NCBI GenBank assembly: GCA_964577515.1
Contig: CAZNZN010000001.1
Span: 1 to 64,000, forward strand
DNA length: 64,000 nt
From: UBA4124 sp964577515
GTDB taxonomy: Bacteria; Patescibacteriota; Minisyncoccia; Phycocordibacterales; UBA9973
Direction: 5' to 3'
In this document: piece by piece, positions 42,719 through 50,656 of the stretch
How the letters are laid out: each line of letters opens with the position of its first letter
How positions within the stretch are numbered: the stretch's first letter is position 1
Translations under genes and position numbers: made by a program
The notes under the pieces: generated by a model
Told to the model about the DNA's origin: nothing
Database searches by the model: none
What the model saw: the letters and a program-made list of their open reading frames with translations, nothing else

Positions 42719-43402
42719 TTACTGCTTCACCCACCGTGTCCTAGTCAACGTTCCGTTAGACGACGGAGCTGACGTTAAGTCCATTACCGTTTCCGATATG
42801 AACTCAACTGTTTGAACCTTATTAGCTGTAGTGAGAGTATTTCCCACTAAAGCCCAATGACTGTTCCAGCTATCCTGAGGTGAACCGCAAACGGTCGTTT
42901 GAAGCGTCAGGAAGTAATCCTGCTGCTTAAAGACCATAGGAGGCTGGCACGGCATTGCTGCAGTACCATCAAACCATACCGTCTGACCTGGAAACAAAGC
43001 CCACTGGTTTGTTGCAACCCAGCGAGAACTTCCAGTGCAAATCAACCGTGTTTCATTCTGTGTAAACACAGAGACTGAAACGGTTTTTGTTGCAGGGGTC
43101 GTCCCCTCTTCGCCCTGAGCGACGAAAGCTAACTGCGTGTCAGCAGTTGCAGTAACAGTGTAAGATCCTGTTACGGCCGGCTGAACCTGGTTCCCCACCA
43201 ACACTGTTTTTGCGTAAGCAGTGCTGAAAGGAATTGTAACCACTTGTCCATACAGCGCCTTTGCAGGCTCTGACACGGTCAGGGTTGGGTTTTGTTTAAC
43301 CGGATCCGGATTTTTAGGGATGTCATCTTTGCCGCATGATGCAATAAAAAGGGTGGCAAATACAGCGCTCCACCCTAAAGCGCCTGTAAAAAACTTTTTC
43401 AT
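42719..43402 (-). CDS. Lipoprotein of Bacteroidota style, 227 aa
   Basis: Lipobox IASCGKDD: Cys23 followed by Lys and two Asp, the lipoprotein-export-like signature typical of Bacteroidota. The rest is beta-rich with an Ig-like first half (VSEPAKALYGQVVTIPF) and a Trp/Phe-rich second half; no family recognised. Near-consensus promoter at 43474-43502. Sequence style differs from neighbouring CPR genes; recent transfer from Bacteroidota is an inference. Confidence 0.75.
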   Translation of the reverse strand: MKKFFTGALGWSAVFATLFIASCGKDDIPKNPDPVKQNPTLTVSEPAKALYGQVVTIPFSTAYAKTVLVGNQVQPAVTGSYTVTATADTQLAFVAQGEEGTTPATKTVSVSVFTQNETRLICTGSSRWVATNQWALFPGQTVWFDGTAAMPCQPPMVFKQQDYFLTLQTTVCGSPQDSWNSHWALVGNTLTTANKVQTVEFISETVMDLTSAPSSNGTLTRTRWVKQ

Positions 43403-43473
43403 TTTTTAGGTTTTCTAGGTGAGAGGCAATATCGCCAAAAGAAGTTTTAAGGTGCTTAGAGACCTTTGAGTAC

Positions 43474-43502
43474 AGTATACACCTTTTAGGGCTTTTTGTC
43501 AA
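43474..43502 (-). promoter_or_regulatory. Near-consensus promoter of the lipoprotein gene
   Basis: Minus strand TTGACA, 17 bp, TATACT. Spacer contains CTAAAAGGTG, shared with the promoter at 63439-63467. About 60 nt of leader precede the ATG. Confidence 0.8.
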
Positions 43503-43517
43503 AGTTTTCCACAGGAC

Positions 43518-43546
43518 TTGACCATTCTTAGCACATATACTACTAT
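43518..43546 (+). promoter_or_regulatory. Predicted promoter of nusA
   Basis: TTGACC, 17 bp, TACTAT, divergent from the lipoprotein promoter with 15 bp between their -35 boxes. Confidence 0.65.
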
Positions 43547-43554
43547 ATGTGTAG

Positions 43555-43586
43555 TAAGTGTCCGGCCGAGAGGTGCGGACATTTCT
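43555..43586 (+). promoter_or_regulatory. Stem-loop in the nusA leader
   Basis: GTGTCCG/CGGACAT arms around GCCGAGAGGTG in the 70-nt predicted leader. No T-run. It may take part in nusA regulation; no family recognised. Confidence 0.35.
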
Positions 43587-43622
43587 GTTAAAAACCCTTA
43601 CAAATCAATACAAAATCAATAT

Positions 43623-44825
43623 ATGTTAGATATAAAAGCCTTAAAAGTCGCCATCGAACAGCTCGAAAGTGAGCGTCGAATCGCTCGAGATAAGCTCATT
43701 GACGCTATTGAGCAGTCTCTTGCTGCGGCATACAAAAAAGAATACGGAAAGAAAGGGCAAGTAGTCCGCAGTCACATCGACCTTGATGCGGGGACTGTTG
43801 CTTTTGACCAGGTCAAGACGGTCGTTGACGGGTCTATGGTGTACTTCGAAGATGAAGACATCTCTGAAACCGACGAACGCGAAGCATACAACGAGGAAAA
43901 ACATATCCTCCTCGAAGACGCGCGTATCATGAAAGCTGACGCACAGCTTGGTGATGAAATCGTGTTTGATCTTGAATCAAAAGACGATTTTGGACGTATC
44001 GCAGCACAAACAGCAAAGCAGGTTATTATCCAGCGTATCCGCGAGGCAGAACGTTCATCTATTATGGAAGAGTTCGGTGGAAAAGAAGGCGATATCGTTA
44101 GTGGGTATATCCAAAAAGTAGACCGTGGCACGGTGTTCATTGATTTTAACCGTGCAACAGGGGTTATTCCTCAAGCAGAACAAATACCAGGCGAGCACTA
44201 CGCCCGAGGACAACGTATCCGTGGGTACCTCTATCACGTGGAAGAGTCTCCTCGTGGTATCAACCTTCGTATCTCTCGTACACATCCTAAGTTTCTCGAA
44301 AAACTCTTTGCATACGAATCTCCTGAAGTAGCAAGTGGCATCGTAGAAATCCGTTCTGTGGCACGAGAACCAGGAAGTCGTTCAAAGATCGCTGTGTACA
44401 CTGCGGATGCAAACATTGATCCAGTAGGATCATGCGTAGGACAGCGTGGCGTACGTGTCAGTACTGTGATGAGTGAACTCGCAGGAGAAAAAATCGACAT
44501 TATCGAATGGTCAGAAGATCCAGCGGAATTCGTTCGAAAAGCACTTTCTCCAGCAAAAGTACTCGACATCACCCTTGACGAACAAGAACACAAGGCAACT
44601 ATTGAGGTTACCCCCGATCAGCTTTCTCTTGCAATCGGTAAGGGAGGGCAAAATGTTCGACTTGCTGCACGACTTACCGGATGGAAAATCGATATCAAAG
44701 GCAACGAAGACGCTCCTGTGGCAGAACAAGAAGAAACAGCAACAGACGACTTCCAGCCGCTTGCGTCTCTTTCAAATACCGATGAAGCGCCAATGATTAG
44801 TAGCAGTAACGAAGAATTAGAATAA
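43623..44825 (+). CDS. nusA: Transcription factor NusA
   Basis: Pausing, termination and antitermination factor, 400 aa. N-domain (LDIKALKVAIEQLESERR), S1 (GDIVSGYIQKVDRGTVFIDF), KH1 (VGSCVGQRGVRVSTVMSELAGEKIDIIEW) and KH2 (LAIGKGGQNVRLAARLTGWKIDI), with an acidic tail. The ATG at 43623 is used because the promoter lies inside the longer frame. No rimP, rbfA or infB neighbours are seen; ppa follows. Confidence 0.95.
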   Translation: MLDIKALKVAIEQLESERRIARDKLIDAIEQSLAAAYKKEYGKKGQVVRSHIDLDAGTVAFDQVKTVVDGSMVYFEDEDISETDEREAYNEEKHILLEDARIMKADAQLGDEIVFDLESKDDFGRIAAQTAKQVIIQRIREAERSSIMEEFGGKEGDIVSGYIQKVDRGTVFIDFNRATGVIPQAEQIPGEHYARGQRIRGYLYHVEESPRGINLRISRTHPKFLEKLFAYESPEVASGIVEIRSVAREPGSRSKIAVYTADANIDPVGSCVGQRGVRVSTVMSELAGEKIDIIEWSEDPAEFVRKALSPAKVLDITLDEQEHKATIEVTPDQLSLAIGKGGQNVRLAARLTGWKIDIKGNEDAPVAEQEETATDDFQPLASLSNTDEAPMISSSNEELE

Positions 44826-44832
44826 ACATCAC

Positions 44833-45363
44833 ATGAATCTTCTCCACGAAATCACCGCAGGGAAACAAACCCCGCATGTCATCAATGTTATTGTCGAAAT
44901 CCCGAAAGGATCAAAAAACAAATACGAGCTTGATAAAGAAACAGGTCTGATCACTCTTGATCGTGCGCTACACACTTCTCAAGACTATCCTTTTGACTAT
45001 GGGTTTATGCCACAAAGCCACTGGGCCGACGGCGACCCACTTGATGTGGTCCTCCTCACTACGTATCCGCTAGCACCAGGAGTACTCGTAAAAGTACGCC
45101 CTGTTGGTATCATGCACATGGTAGATGACGGTGAAAGCGATGCGAAGATCCTCGGTGTGCCAGATCATGACCCTCGTTGGGATGATGTGCAAGACCTTGA
45201 AGACATCAACAAGCATACCCTCAAAGAAATCGAGCACTTCTTCCTTACCTATAAGAAACTGCAAAACAAAGAAGTGCACATTGATGGTATCGAAGGGAAA
45301 GAACAAGCACTTGCTGCAATCACAAAAAGCCAAGAGCTCTATAAAGAAAAATTTGGAAACTAA
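44833..45363 (+). CDS. ppa: Inorganic pyrophosphatase, family I
   Basis: Hydrolyses pyrophosphate, 176 aa. Motifs: VEIPKGSKNKYELD (Lys and Glu ligands), DYPFDYGFMPQ, DGDPLDVVLLT (Asp triad) and the metal loop around DAKILGVP. Eight nt after nusA, so co-transcribed. Confidence 0.97.
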   Translation: MNLLHEITAGKQTPHVINVIVEIPKGSKNKYELDKETGLITLDRALHTSQDYPFDYGFMPQSHWADGDPLDVVLLTTYPLAPGVLVKVRPVGIMHMVDDGESDAKILGVPDHDPRWDDVQDLEDINKHTLKEIEHFFLTYKKLQNKEVHIDGIEGKEQALAAITKSQELYKEKFGN

Positions 45364-45368
45364 CCCAC

Positions 45369-45396
45369 AAAAAAGACCGCTTTTGCGGTCTTTTTT
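45369..45396 (+). terminator. Terminator after ppa
   Basis: AAAAAAGACCGC/GCGGTCTTTTTT stem with a TTTT loop. Confidence 0.85.
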
Positions 45397-45473
45397 GCCC
45401 TCTAGGTAAAGAGAGGCATCCTGTAAGAAGCCCTCTACCAAATCGTCAGTATTTGTGTATACTAAGAAACGAT

Positions 45474-45989
45474 ATGAAACGCTTTATTACTCTAGGATTT
45501 ATTGTTATAGCACTTCTCCCACGCCTTGCTGCCGCACAAGAAAAGGTAGGTATTTCTCCTGTACAAAAGGAAACAGCTGAGATCAGAAAACCAACAAAAG
45601 AAGAAATTGCACAAACAAAAAAACAAAAAATGGAAGCTGACTTCCAAGAAACTATCAAACAACTCACCGCTGTGGCAACACGAACTCAAACAGCTATTGA
45701 TCTCCTTTCAAAAAATGGAAAAGATACATCAGACGCTCAAGTGCTCCTCACTAAAGCGACTGACGCATTAACAGCTGCACAAACGAGTCTCGATATCTTA
45801 AGTGCGACACCTGAAAAACCATCAGAAGAAAAAATCCCTCCAAAAGCAGCAAAAGCTGTCCCTTCTATAAAAGAACAAGTGAAAAAGATTCAAGACACAC
45901 TCAAAGAAAGTCGTGATGCGCTTATAAAAAGCATTGCAACGCTCAAAGAAATACTCGCTCCACAAAAAGAAGCAGAACAAGAATCATAG
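45474..45989 (+). CDS. Exported coiled-coil protein, 171 aa
   Basis: Signal peptide (residues 1-21, ending in RLAAA/Q), then a mostly helical Lys/Glu/Ala/Thr-rich domain with several heptad stretches (about 50-110 and 130-165) and a Pro/Lys linker between. No family recognised; similar small coiled-coil exported proteins are common in CPR. Start at 45474 gives MKRFITLG. Four nt before the next gene, probably one transcript. Confidence 0.75.
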   Translation: MKRFITLGFIVIALLPRLAAAQEKVGISPVQKETAEIRKPTKEEIAQTKKQKMEADFQETIKQLTAVATRTQTAIDLLSKNGKDTSDAQVLLTKATDALTAAQTSLDILSATPEKPSEEKIPPKAAKAVPSIKEQVKKIQDTLKESRDALIKSIATLKEILAPQKEAEQES

Positions 45990-45992
45990 TTT

Positions 45993-46274
45993 ATGGATAA
46001 GAGCACCCTTACACAAACAACGCTCGCACAGATTCCGGAAGAATTTCGTCCAAACAAACATGAACACCGAAGCCCTTGGGCATTGATAAGTATCTTTATT
46101 ATCGTCATCGTCTTTGGAGCATTTTTTATTTTTAGAAAAAATCGGATTGTTACAACTCTCTCTGTAGTACCAACACCTTCTTCTACACCCACAACAAAAA
46201 CGCCCCCAGCACTTTCTGAGCTTGAAGCTTCAGTTGGGGCAATCACCATTCCGGACTATACCGAAAGTCTCTAA
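45993..46274 (+). CDS. Small single-pass membrane protein, 93 aa
   Basis: N-terminal polar part, membrane segment at about residues 30-47 (ALISIFIIVIVFGAFFIF), then an outside Thr/Pro-rich tail (SSTPTTKTPPALSELE). No family recognised. Three nt after the coiled-coil exported gene, so coexpressed with it; they may form an envelope complex. Confidence 0.75.
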   Translation: MDKSTLTQTTLAQIPEEFRPNKHEHRSPWALISIFIIVIVFGAFFIFRKNRIVTTLSVVPTPSSTPTTKTPPALSELEASVGAITIPDYTESL

Positions 46275-46285
46275 CTATTCGTGTT

Positions 46286-46314
46286 TTGTCGAAACTACGC
46301 CAGTATGTTAGACT
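46286..46314 (+). promoter_or_regulatory. Predicted promoter of tig
   Basis: TTGTCG, 17 bp, TAGACT; -10 ends 9 nt before the ATG. Confidence 0.5.
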
Positions 46315-46323
46315 GTCGCCACA

Positions 46324-47364
46324 ATGAAAAAACACAATGTGCAAACAACAGTAAAAACCTTGGAAAACGCAATGGTTGAAATACAAGGAACACTTTCTTG
46401 GGAAGATTTTAGTACATATGAAAAGAAAGCCTTTGAGCGACTTGCTGCCCACTTAGAAGTAGACGGTTTTCGTAAAGGAAATGTTCCCGAAGCAGTAGCA
46501 AAAAGCAAAATTGGCGACGAGCTCATTCTGGCAGACATGGCTGAGCTTGCGATTGCAGAGCTCTATCCTACAATTCTTGAAACTGAAAAAATTGATGCTA
46601 TTGGACACCCGGCGCTTGCCATAACAAAACTTGCACGAAACAATGAACTCAGATTCACTCTCACGACAGCAGTGCTCCCAAAAATAACACTTCCAGAATA
46701 TAAAAAAGTAGCAAAAGGGATCGCCGCAAAAGCGCCTGCAACAGCAACCGAAGAGGAAATCGATAAGGTTGTTGAGGATCTCCGACAAATTCGTGCGTAT
46801 GGACATGTACATGATCACGCAGATCATGACCATGGGCACACCGAGCAGCTTCCTGAAGTGAACGACGAATTTGCAAAATCTTTTGGTAACTTTGCAACAG
46901 TAGCAGAACTCCGAGCAAAAATTAAAGAAAATATCCTTAAAGAAAAAGAACAAGGGGAAAAAGACAAACGACGCATTGCTATTATGGACGCAATCATCGC
47001 CGAGACGACTTTCCCTGTACCAGCAGTTGTTATTGCTTCAGAACAAGAAAAGATGATCGGACAAATGGAGCAAGAAGTAACACGGAGTGGTATGAAGTTT
47101 GAAGAATACCTCACCCATATCAAAAAAACTCGTGAAGAGCTGGTAAAAGAGTTCGCGCCAGAAGCAGAACGACGTGCACGCTTTCAAATGCTCATCAATG
47201 CAATCGCCAAAGATGCTGGTATAGCACCAACAGAAGAAGAGGTGAAGAAAGAAGCTGAATCGCTGATGGCCACATACCCAGGGGCAGATCTTGCTCGAAC
47301 TACAGCATACGCTGACATGGTACTGACAAACGACAAGGTCCTCTCAATGCTCGAAGAACAATAA
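46324..47364 (+). CDS. tig: Trigger factor lacking the PPIase domain
   Basis: Ribosome-bound chaperone, 346 aa. The N-terminal ribosome-docking domain is intact, including GFRKGNVP at residues 48-55. The FKBP PPIase domain is replaced by a His-rich linker (HVHDHADHDHGH, about residues 161-172), then the SurA-like C-domain (VNDEFAKSFGNFATVAELRAKI). The start at 46324 has its -10 box only 9 nt upstream. It stands near clpP, a frequent neighbour of tig in other bacteria. Confidence 0.93.
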   Translation: MKKHNVQTTVKTLENAMVEIQGTLSWEDFSTYEKKAFERLAAHLEVDGFRKGNVPEAVAKSKIGDELILADMAELAIAELYPTILETEKIDAIGHPALAITKLARNNELRFTLTTAVLPKITLPEYKKVAKGIAAKAPATATEEEIDKVVEDLRQIRAYGHVHDHADHDHGHTEQLPEVNDEFAKSFGNFATVAELRAKIKENILKEKEQGEKDKRRIAIMDAIIAETTFPVPAVVIASEQEKMIGQMEQEVTRSGMKFEEYLTHIKKTREELVKEFAPEAERRARFQMLINAIAKDAGIAPTEEEVKKEAESLMATYPGADLARTTAYADMVLTNDKVLSMLEEQ

Positions 47365-47366
47365 AA

Positions 47367-47391
47367 AAACCCCTCCAAACGGAGGGGTTTT
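47367..47391. terminator. Bidirectional terminator between tig and the LpxC-like gene
   Basis: AAACCCCTCC/GGAGGGGTTT stem with an AAAC loop. Confidence 0.85.
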
Positions 47392-47394
47392 GTT

Positions 47395-48204
47395 TTAGGA
47401 AAAAACATTGTTAATAGCAGAGAGTGTTTCACGATGCCCCGCCATATAAGAAGTTGCAGCACCTATGGGAAGAGCAGTGTGACTAACAAGGGACAGTTCA
47501 CCAAGAAAATCTTGCATCCGGTGATACCCCCAGTGGATAGCCGCAACCTCCTTTGATGGAAAATCACTTTTCCATGAGACAGTGCGCATGTGCCCCCAAA
47601 TACCAAGAGTGCTCAGAACTTTTGCTGGAACCTTTCTTTTTGAAAGCCCTTGTGGTTTTGCTGAGAGCACCTCTAAAATCTTAGCAGTTTCATAAAGTTT
47701 GGAGAAAAGAATGCTCTGCTTGTTTTCAGGAAGGTCTTCCCACTGAGAAACAACTTCCAACCGCAAATCCGGGAGTGGTTGCGGTGCGAGCACCACATAA
47801 GAACCCAGCTTGTTTGCACTTGCATACTCTCCTTTTTGAGGAAAACGCACAACAGGAAGTATGGCTTCTGTTCCATACAGATAAGGAGAGAGCTCAGTGA
47901 AATACTCAAGCGCTGTATAGTAGGGCGGCCAAGTATCAGCGCTAATCAGAACACAATCAATACCAAGGAATCGAAGTATTCCGATATGCTCCCAGACATT
48001 AAGGACGTGCCCTTTATAAAAAAGTTGTACTCTTCCTTTTTTATATCGTGCGATACGCCAATCTATTGGAATGATTTCATCACCAACCTTCCACCACCAT
48101 CCAAGTTTACTGTATGGAGCAAAAGTGATAGCACTTCTTTTGTTTAAGAAGTTTTTTCCTGTTATTGTTACAGAACGAGACAATAGTTTTTGTTTAATAT
48201 CCAT
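47395..48204 (-). CDS. LpxC-like protein (UDP-3-O-acyl-GlcNAc deacetylase fold), 269 aa
   Basis: LpxC deacetylates UDP-3-O-acyl-GlcNAc in lipid A synthesis. Here the start MDIKQKLLSRSVTITG aligns with MIKQRTLKRIVQATG of E. coli LpxC. The active-site segment NVWEHIGILRFLGID aligns with TVEHLNAALAGLGID, giving Glu72 and His73. YHRMQDFLGEL aligns with RHKMLDAIGDL (zinc ligands His228, Asp232; Glu236 for Asp246). AGHRETLSAIN gives the C-terminal His257. The middle is shorter than in LpxC. The start at 48204 fits the promoter at 48222-48249. No other lipid A gene is in the window, so the substrate is unknown. Confidence 0.7.
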   Translation of the reverse strand: MDIKQKLLSRSVTITGKNFLNKRSAITFAPYSKLGWWWKVGDEIIPIDWRIARYKKGRVQLFYKGHVLNVWEHIGILRFLGIDCVLISADTWPPYYTALEYFTELSPYLYGTEAILPVVRFPQKGEYASANKLGSYVVLAPQPLPDLRLEVVSQWEDLPENKQSILFSKLYETAKILEVLSAKPQGLSKRKVPAKVLSTLGIWGHMRTVSWKSDFPSKEVAAIHWGYHRMQDFLGELSLVSHTALPIGAATSYMAGHRETLSAINNVFS

Positions 48205-48221
48205 TTTGTCTTTTTTTCTAG

Positions 48222-48249
48222 AGACTACTAGAAAACAAGAAAAAGTCAA
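48222..48249 (-). promoter_or_regulatory. Predicted promoter of the LpxC-like gene
   Basis: Minus strand TTGACT, 16 bp, TAGTCT; leader about 11 nt. Confidence 0.6.
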
Positions 48250-48253
48250 AAGA

Positions 48254-48273
48254 AAAAGCCCCTAAAGGCTTTT
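48254..48273 (-). terminator. Hairpin ending the 48272-48334 micro-gene
   Basis: AAAAGCC/GGCTTTT stem with a 6-nt loop, T-rich on either side. No annotated gene ends here; it fits the micro-ORF unit. Confidence 0.55.
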
Positions 48274-48334
48274 ATTTTTGTAGCAAACCCAGAAACGTCA
48301 TCTGGATTTCAATGAGTTCTATATATGAATACAT
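48272..48334 (-). CDS. Candidate micro-gene encoding a 20-aa peptide
   Basis: ATG at 48334 to TAA, 20 codons. The peptide begins MYSYIELIEIQ and is mostly hydrophobic with a Lys end. It sits between a promoter (48356-48383) and a hairpin with T-run (48254-48273), and the stop codon touches the hairpin, the same layout as the orphan genes in this window. It could instead be a small RNA of about 95 nt. No family is recognised. Confidence 0.35.
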   Translation of the reverse strand: MYSYIELIEIQMTFLGLLQK

Positions 48335-48355
48335 GGCAAGGTTTTTGTTTATTTA

Positions 48356-48383
48356 ATTCTACAATAGAAATACATATAGTCAA
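48356..48383 (-). promoter_or_regulatory. Predicted promoter of the micro-gene
   Basis: Minus strand TTGACT, 16 bp, TAGAAT; same spacing as the orphan-gene promoters. Confidence 0.55.
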
Positions 48384-48487
48384 TGTATTCCCCTTTTACT
48401 ACCAAAACGGTATAGTACCTCTATACTGCAATGCTGCTACGACCGTCTGCCGATAGTATTATTCATTTTGATTTTTTGAACACACAT

Positions 48488-49078
48488 ATGTTGATTCCAA
48501 CCGTTATTGAAAAGACAGGGATGGGAGAGCGTGCATACGATATCTACTCTCGCCTCCTTAAAGAAAGAATTGTTTTTATAAACGATGAAATAAACGATCA
48601 CACCGCAAACCTTGTTATCGCCCAATTACTCTTTCTCGCAAACGAAGATCCTAAAAAAGATATTCATCTGTATATCAACTCACCAGGAGGATCAATCACC
48701 GCAGGACTTGCTATTTATGACACCATGCAATTTATCAAACCCGATGTGAGCACATACTGTCTGGGACTCGCAGCATCAATGGGGGCGCTGTTACTTCTTG
48801 CTGGAAAAAAAGGGAAACGCTACGCACTTCCTCACGCTCGCGTCATGATTCATCAACCATGGGGCGGTGTCCAAGGGCAGTCAGTAGATATTCAGATCCA
48901 AGCAAAGGAATACGAGAAAATGCGAAAAACAACTGACGGCCTTATTGCAAAACATACTGGGCAAAAACTCGACAAAGTAGAAAAAGATACCGATCGAGAT
49001 TTTTGGATGTCAGCTGAAGAAGCAAAGAAATATGGCATCGTCGATGCGGTGATTACAAAAACTCCTAACGAAAAATAA
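48488..49078 (+). CDS. clpP: ATP-dependent Clp protease proteolytic subunit
   Basis: Serine protease of the Clp complex, 196 aa. Catalytic triad at the canonical numbers: Ser97 (GLAASMGA), His122 (RVMIHQPWGG) and Asp171 (DTDRDFWM). Start at 48488 (MLIPTVIEKTGMGERAYDIYSRL) is the family start; the longer frame upstream has no homology. The usual GQAASMG reads GLAASMG. Followed by rny after 5 nt. Confidence 0.97.
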   Translation: MLIPTVIEKTGMGERAYDIYSRLLKERIVFINDEINDHTANLVIAQLLFLANEDPKKDIHLYINSPGGSITAGLAIYDTMQFIKPDVSTYCLGLAASMGALLLLAGKKGKRYALPHARVMIHQPWGGVQGQSVDIQIQAKEYEKMRKTTDGLIAKHTGQKLDKVEKDTDRDFWMSAEEAKKYGIVDAVITKTPNEK

Positions 49079-49083
49079 TCTCC

Positions 49084-50604
49084 ATGGACAACTTCATCCT
49101 CGCAATCGCCATGCTCCTTGCAGGTGGAGCGCTTGGGTACAGTATTAGAGCAGTTATTTTTGTTCTCAGAAAAAACTCTGTCGAGTTCTCTGTTTCACAG
49201 CGACTAATGCACGCTCGTGAGCAAGCACAAAAAATCGTTGACGAAGCTCAAGAAAAAGTCACCGCGTTGTGGGACGAAATAAGAGATACTGAAAAACAAA
49301 AAGAGGGTGACTATAAGCAAACCGAGGATCGTCTTATAAAGAAAGAATCTCTTCTTGATATTCGAGCACAAGAGCTGGATGAGCGCTCTCGACAACTAGA
49401 ACAACGCTCCCTCCAAGTAGAAACACTTACCCGACAGGCTGAAACACTCCTTGAAACACGAGAAAGTGAACTCGAACGCCTTGCGGGATTCTCACAAGAA
49501 GACGCACGGAACGCACTTGTTATTGATACACAAAAAAAATATGAGGAAGATCTTCTTGTGCAGAGCATGAAACTCGATACCGTATTACGAGAAACCCTTG
49601 AAGAGAGGGCAAAAAACATTCTTCTTACGACAATTCAACGACTTGCCGTGCCAACAACCAACGAACTCACCACTGCAACTGTCACACTCCCTAGTGATGA
49701 CCTCAAAGGGAAAATCATCGGAAAAGAAGGAAGGAACATACGAGTATTCGAACGTATCGCAGGGGTAGAGCTGTTAGTAGATGAAGCCCCAGGATGTATT
49801 ATTGTTTCTTGTTTTGATCCAGTACGACGAGCTATTGCAGCAGATGCTCTGGAGGTACTCGTAAAAGACGGCAGGATCCAACCCGCAAAAATCGAGGAGG
49901 AGCTTGAAAAAGCAAAAGAGCGAATTCACCAAACCATCAAAGATAAAGGTGCCCAAGCTGTCTATGAGTGCGGGATTTACACGCTTGATCCGCGAGTTGT
50001 AGCAATACTCGGGAGACTGCACTACCGCACAAGCTATGGACAGAACGTATTGCAACACTCTATTGAAATGGCGCACATTGCAGGAATGCTCGCAGCCGAG
50101 CTTGGTGCGGATGTTGCTATAGCAAAAGCTGGAGCACTTGTGCACGACATAGGAAAAGCACTTGACCACGAGTTTGAAGGAACACATGTAGAGATTGGAA
50201 TAAAAATGCTTCGACGTTTTGGCACCGATGAAAAAATTATTAGCGCAATGAAGAGTCACCACGACGACTGTCCTCACGAATCAGTAGAAGCAGTACTCGT
50301 ACAGACCGCAGATATGATATCTGGAAGTCGACCTGGTGCACGCCGAGACACTGCCGAGATGTACCTCAAACGACTCACCGACCTCGAAGGCCTTGCCACA
50401 CGGTTTGGTGGAGTAGAAAAAGCATACGCACTACAAGCAGGAAGAGAGATTCGCATTTTTGTTCATCCAGAAGCTATCTCCGATATGGAGGCGCGAACAC
50501 TTGCTCGATCAATAGCACAAAATATTGAAGAAGAGCTACGCTATCCAGGACAAATAAAGGTGACCATTATTCGGGAAACTCGTATCACTGACTATGCACG
50601 ATAA
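49084..50604 (+). CDS. rny: Ribonuclease Y
   Basis: Membrane-anchored endoribonuclease starting mRNA decay, 506 aa. N-terminal membrane segment (about 4-24), a long coiled coil (about 35-185), a KH domain with GKIIGKEGRNIRVFE, and an HD domain with VHDIGKALDHE and SHHDDCPHE. Coupled with clpP, 5 nt apart. Given that CPR usually lack RNase E, this is probably the main decay enzyme here (inference). Confidence 0.97.
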   Translation: MDNFILAIAMLLAGGALGYSIRAVIFVLRKNSVEFSVSQRLMHAREQAQKIVDEAQEKVTALWDEIRDTEKQKEGDYKQTEDRLIKKESLLDIRAQELDERSRQLEQRSLQVETLTRQAETLLETRESELERLAGFSQEDARNALVIDTQKKYEEDLLVQSMKLDTVLRETLEERAKNILLTTIQRLAVPTTNELTTATVTLPSDDLKGKIIGKEGRNIRVFERIAGVELLVDEAPGCIIVSCFDPVRRAIAADALEVLVKDGRIQPAKIEEELEKAKERIHQTIKDKGAQAVYECGIYTLDPRVVAILGRLHYRTSYGQNVLQHSIEMAHIAGMLAAELGADVAIAKAGALVHDIGKALDHEFEGTHVEIGIKMLRRFGTDEKIISAMKSHHDDCPHESVEAVLVQTADMISGSRPGARRDTAEMYLKRLTDLEGLATRFGGVEKAYALQAGREIRIFVHPEAISDMEARTLARSIAQNIEEELRYPGQIKVTIIRETRITDYAR

Positions 50605-50612
50605 AAAAAATA

Positions 50613-50640
50613 CTCGGACCATGTCCGAGTATTTTTTTTA
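50613..50640 (+). terminator. Terminator after rny
   Basis: AATACTCGGAC/GTCCGAGTATT stem followed by a run of T. Confidence 0.85.
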
Positions 50641-50656
50641 CTGTATACTTGTAAAT

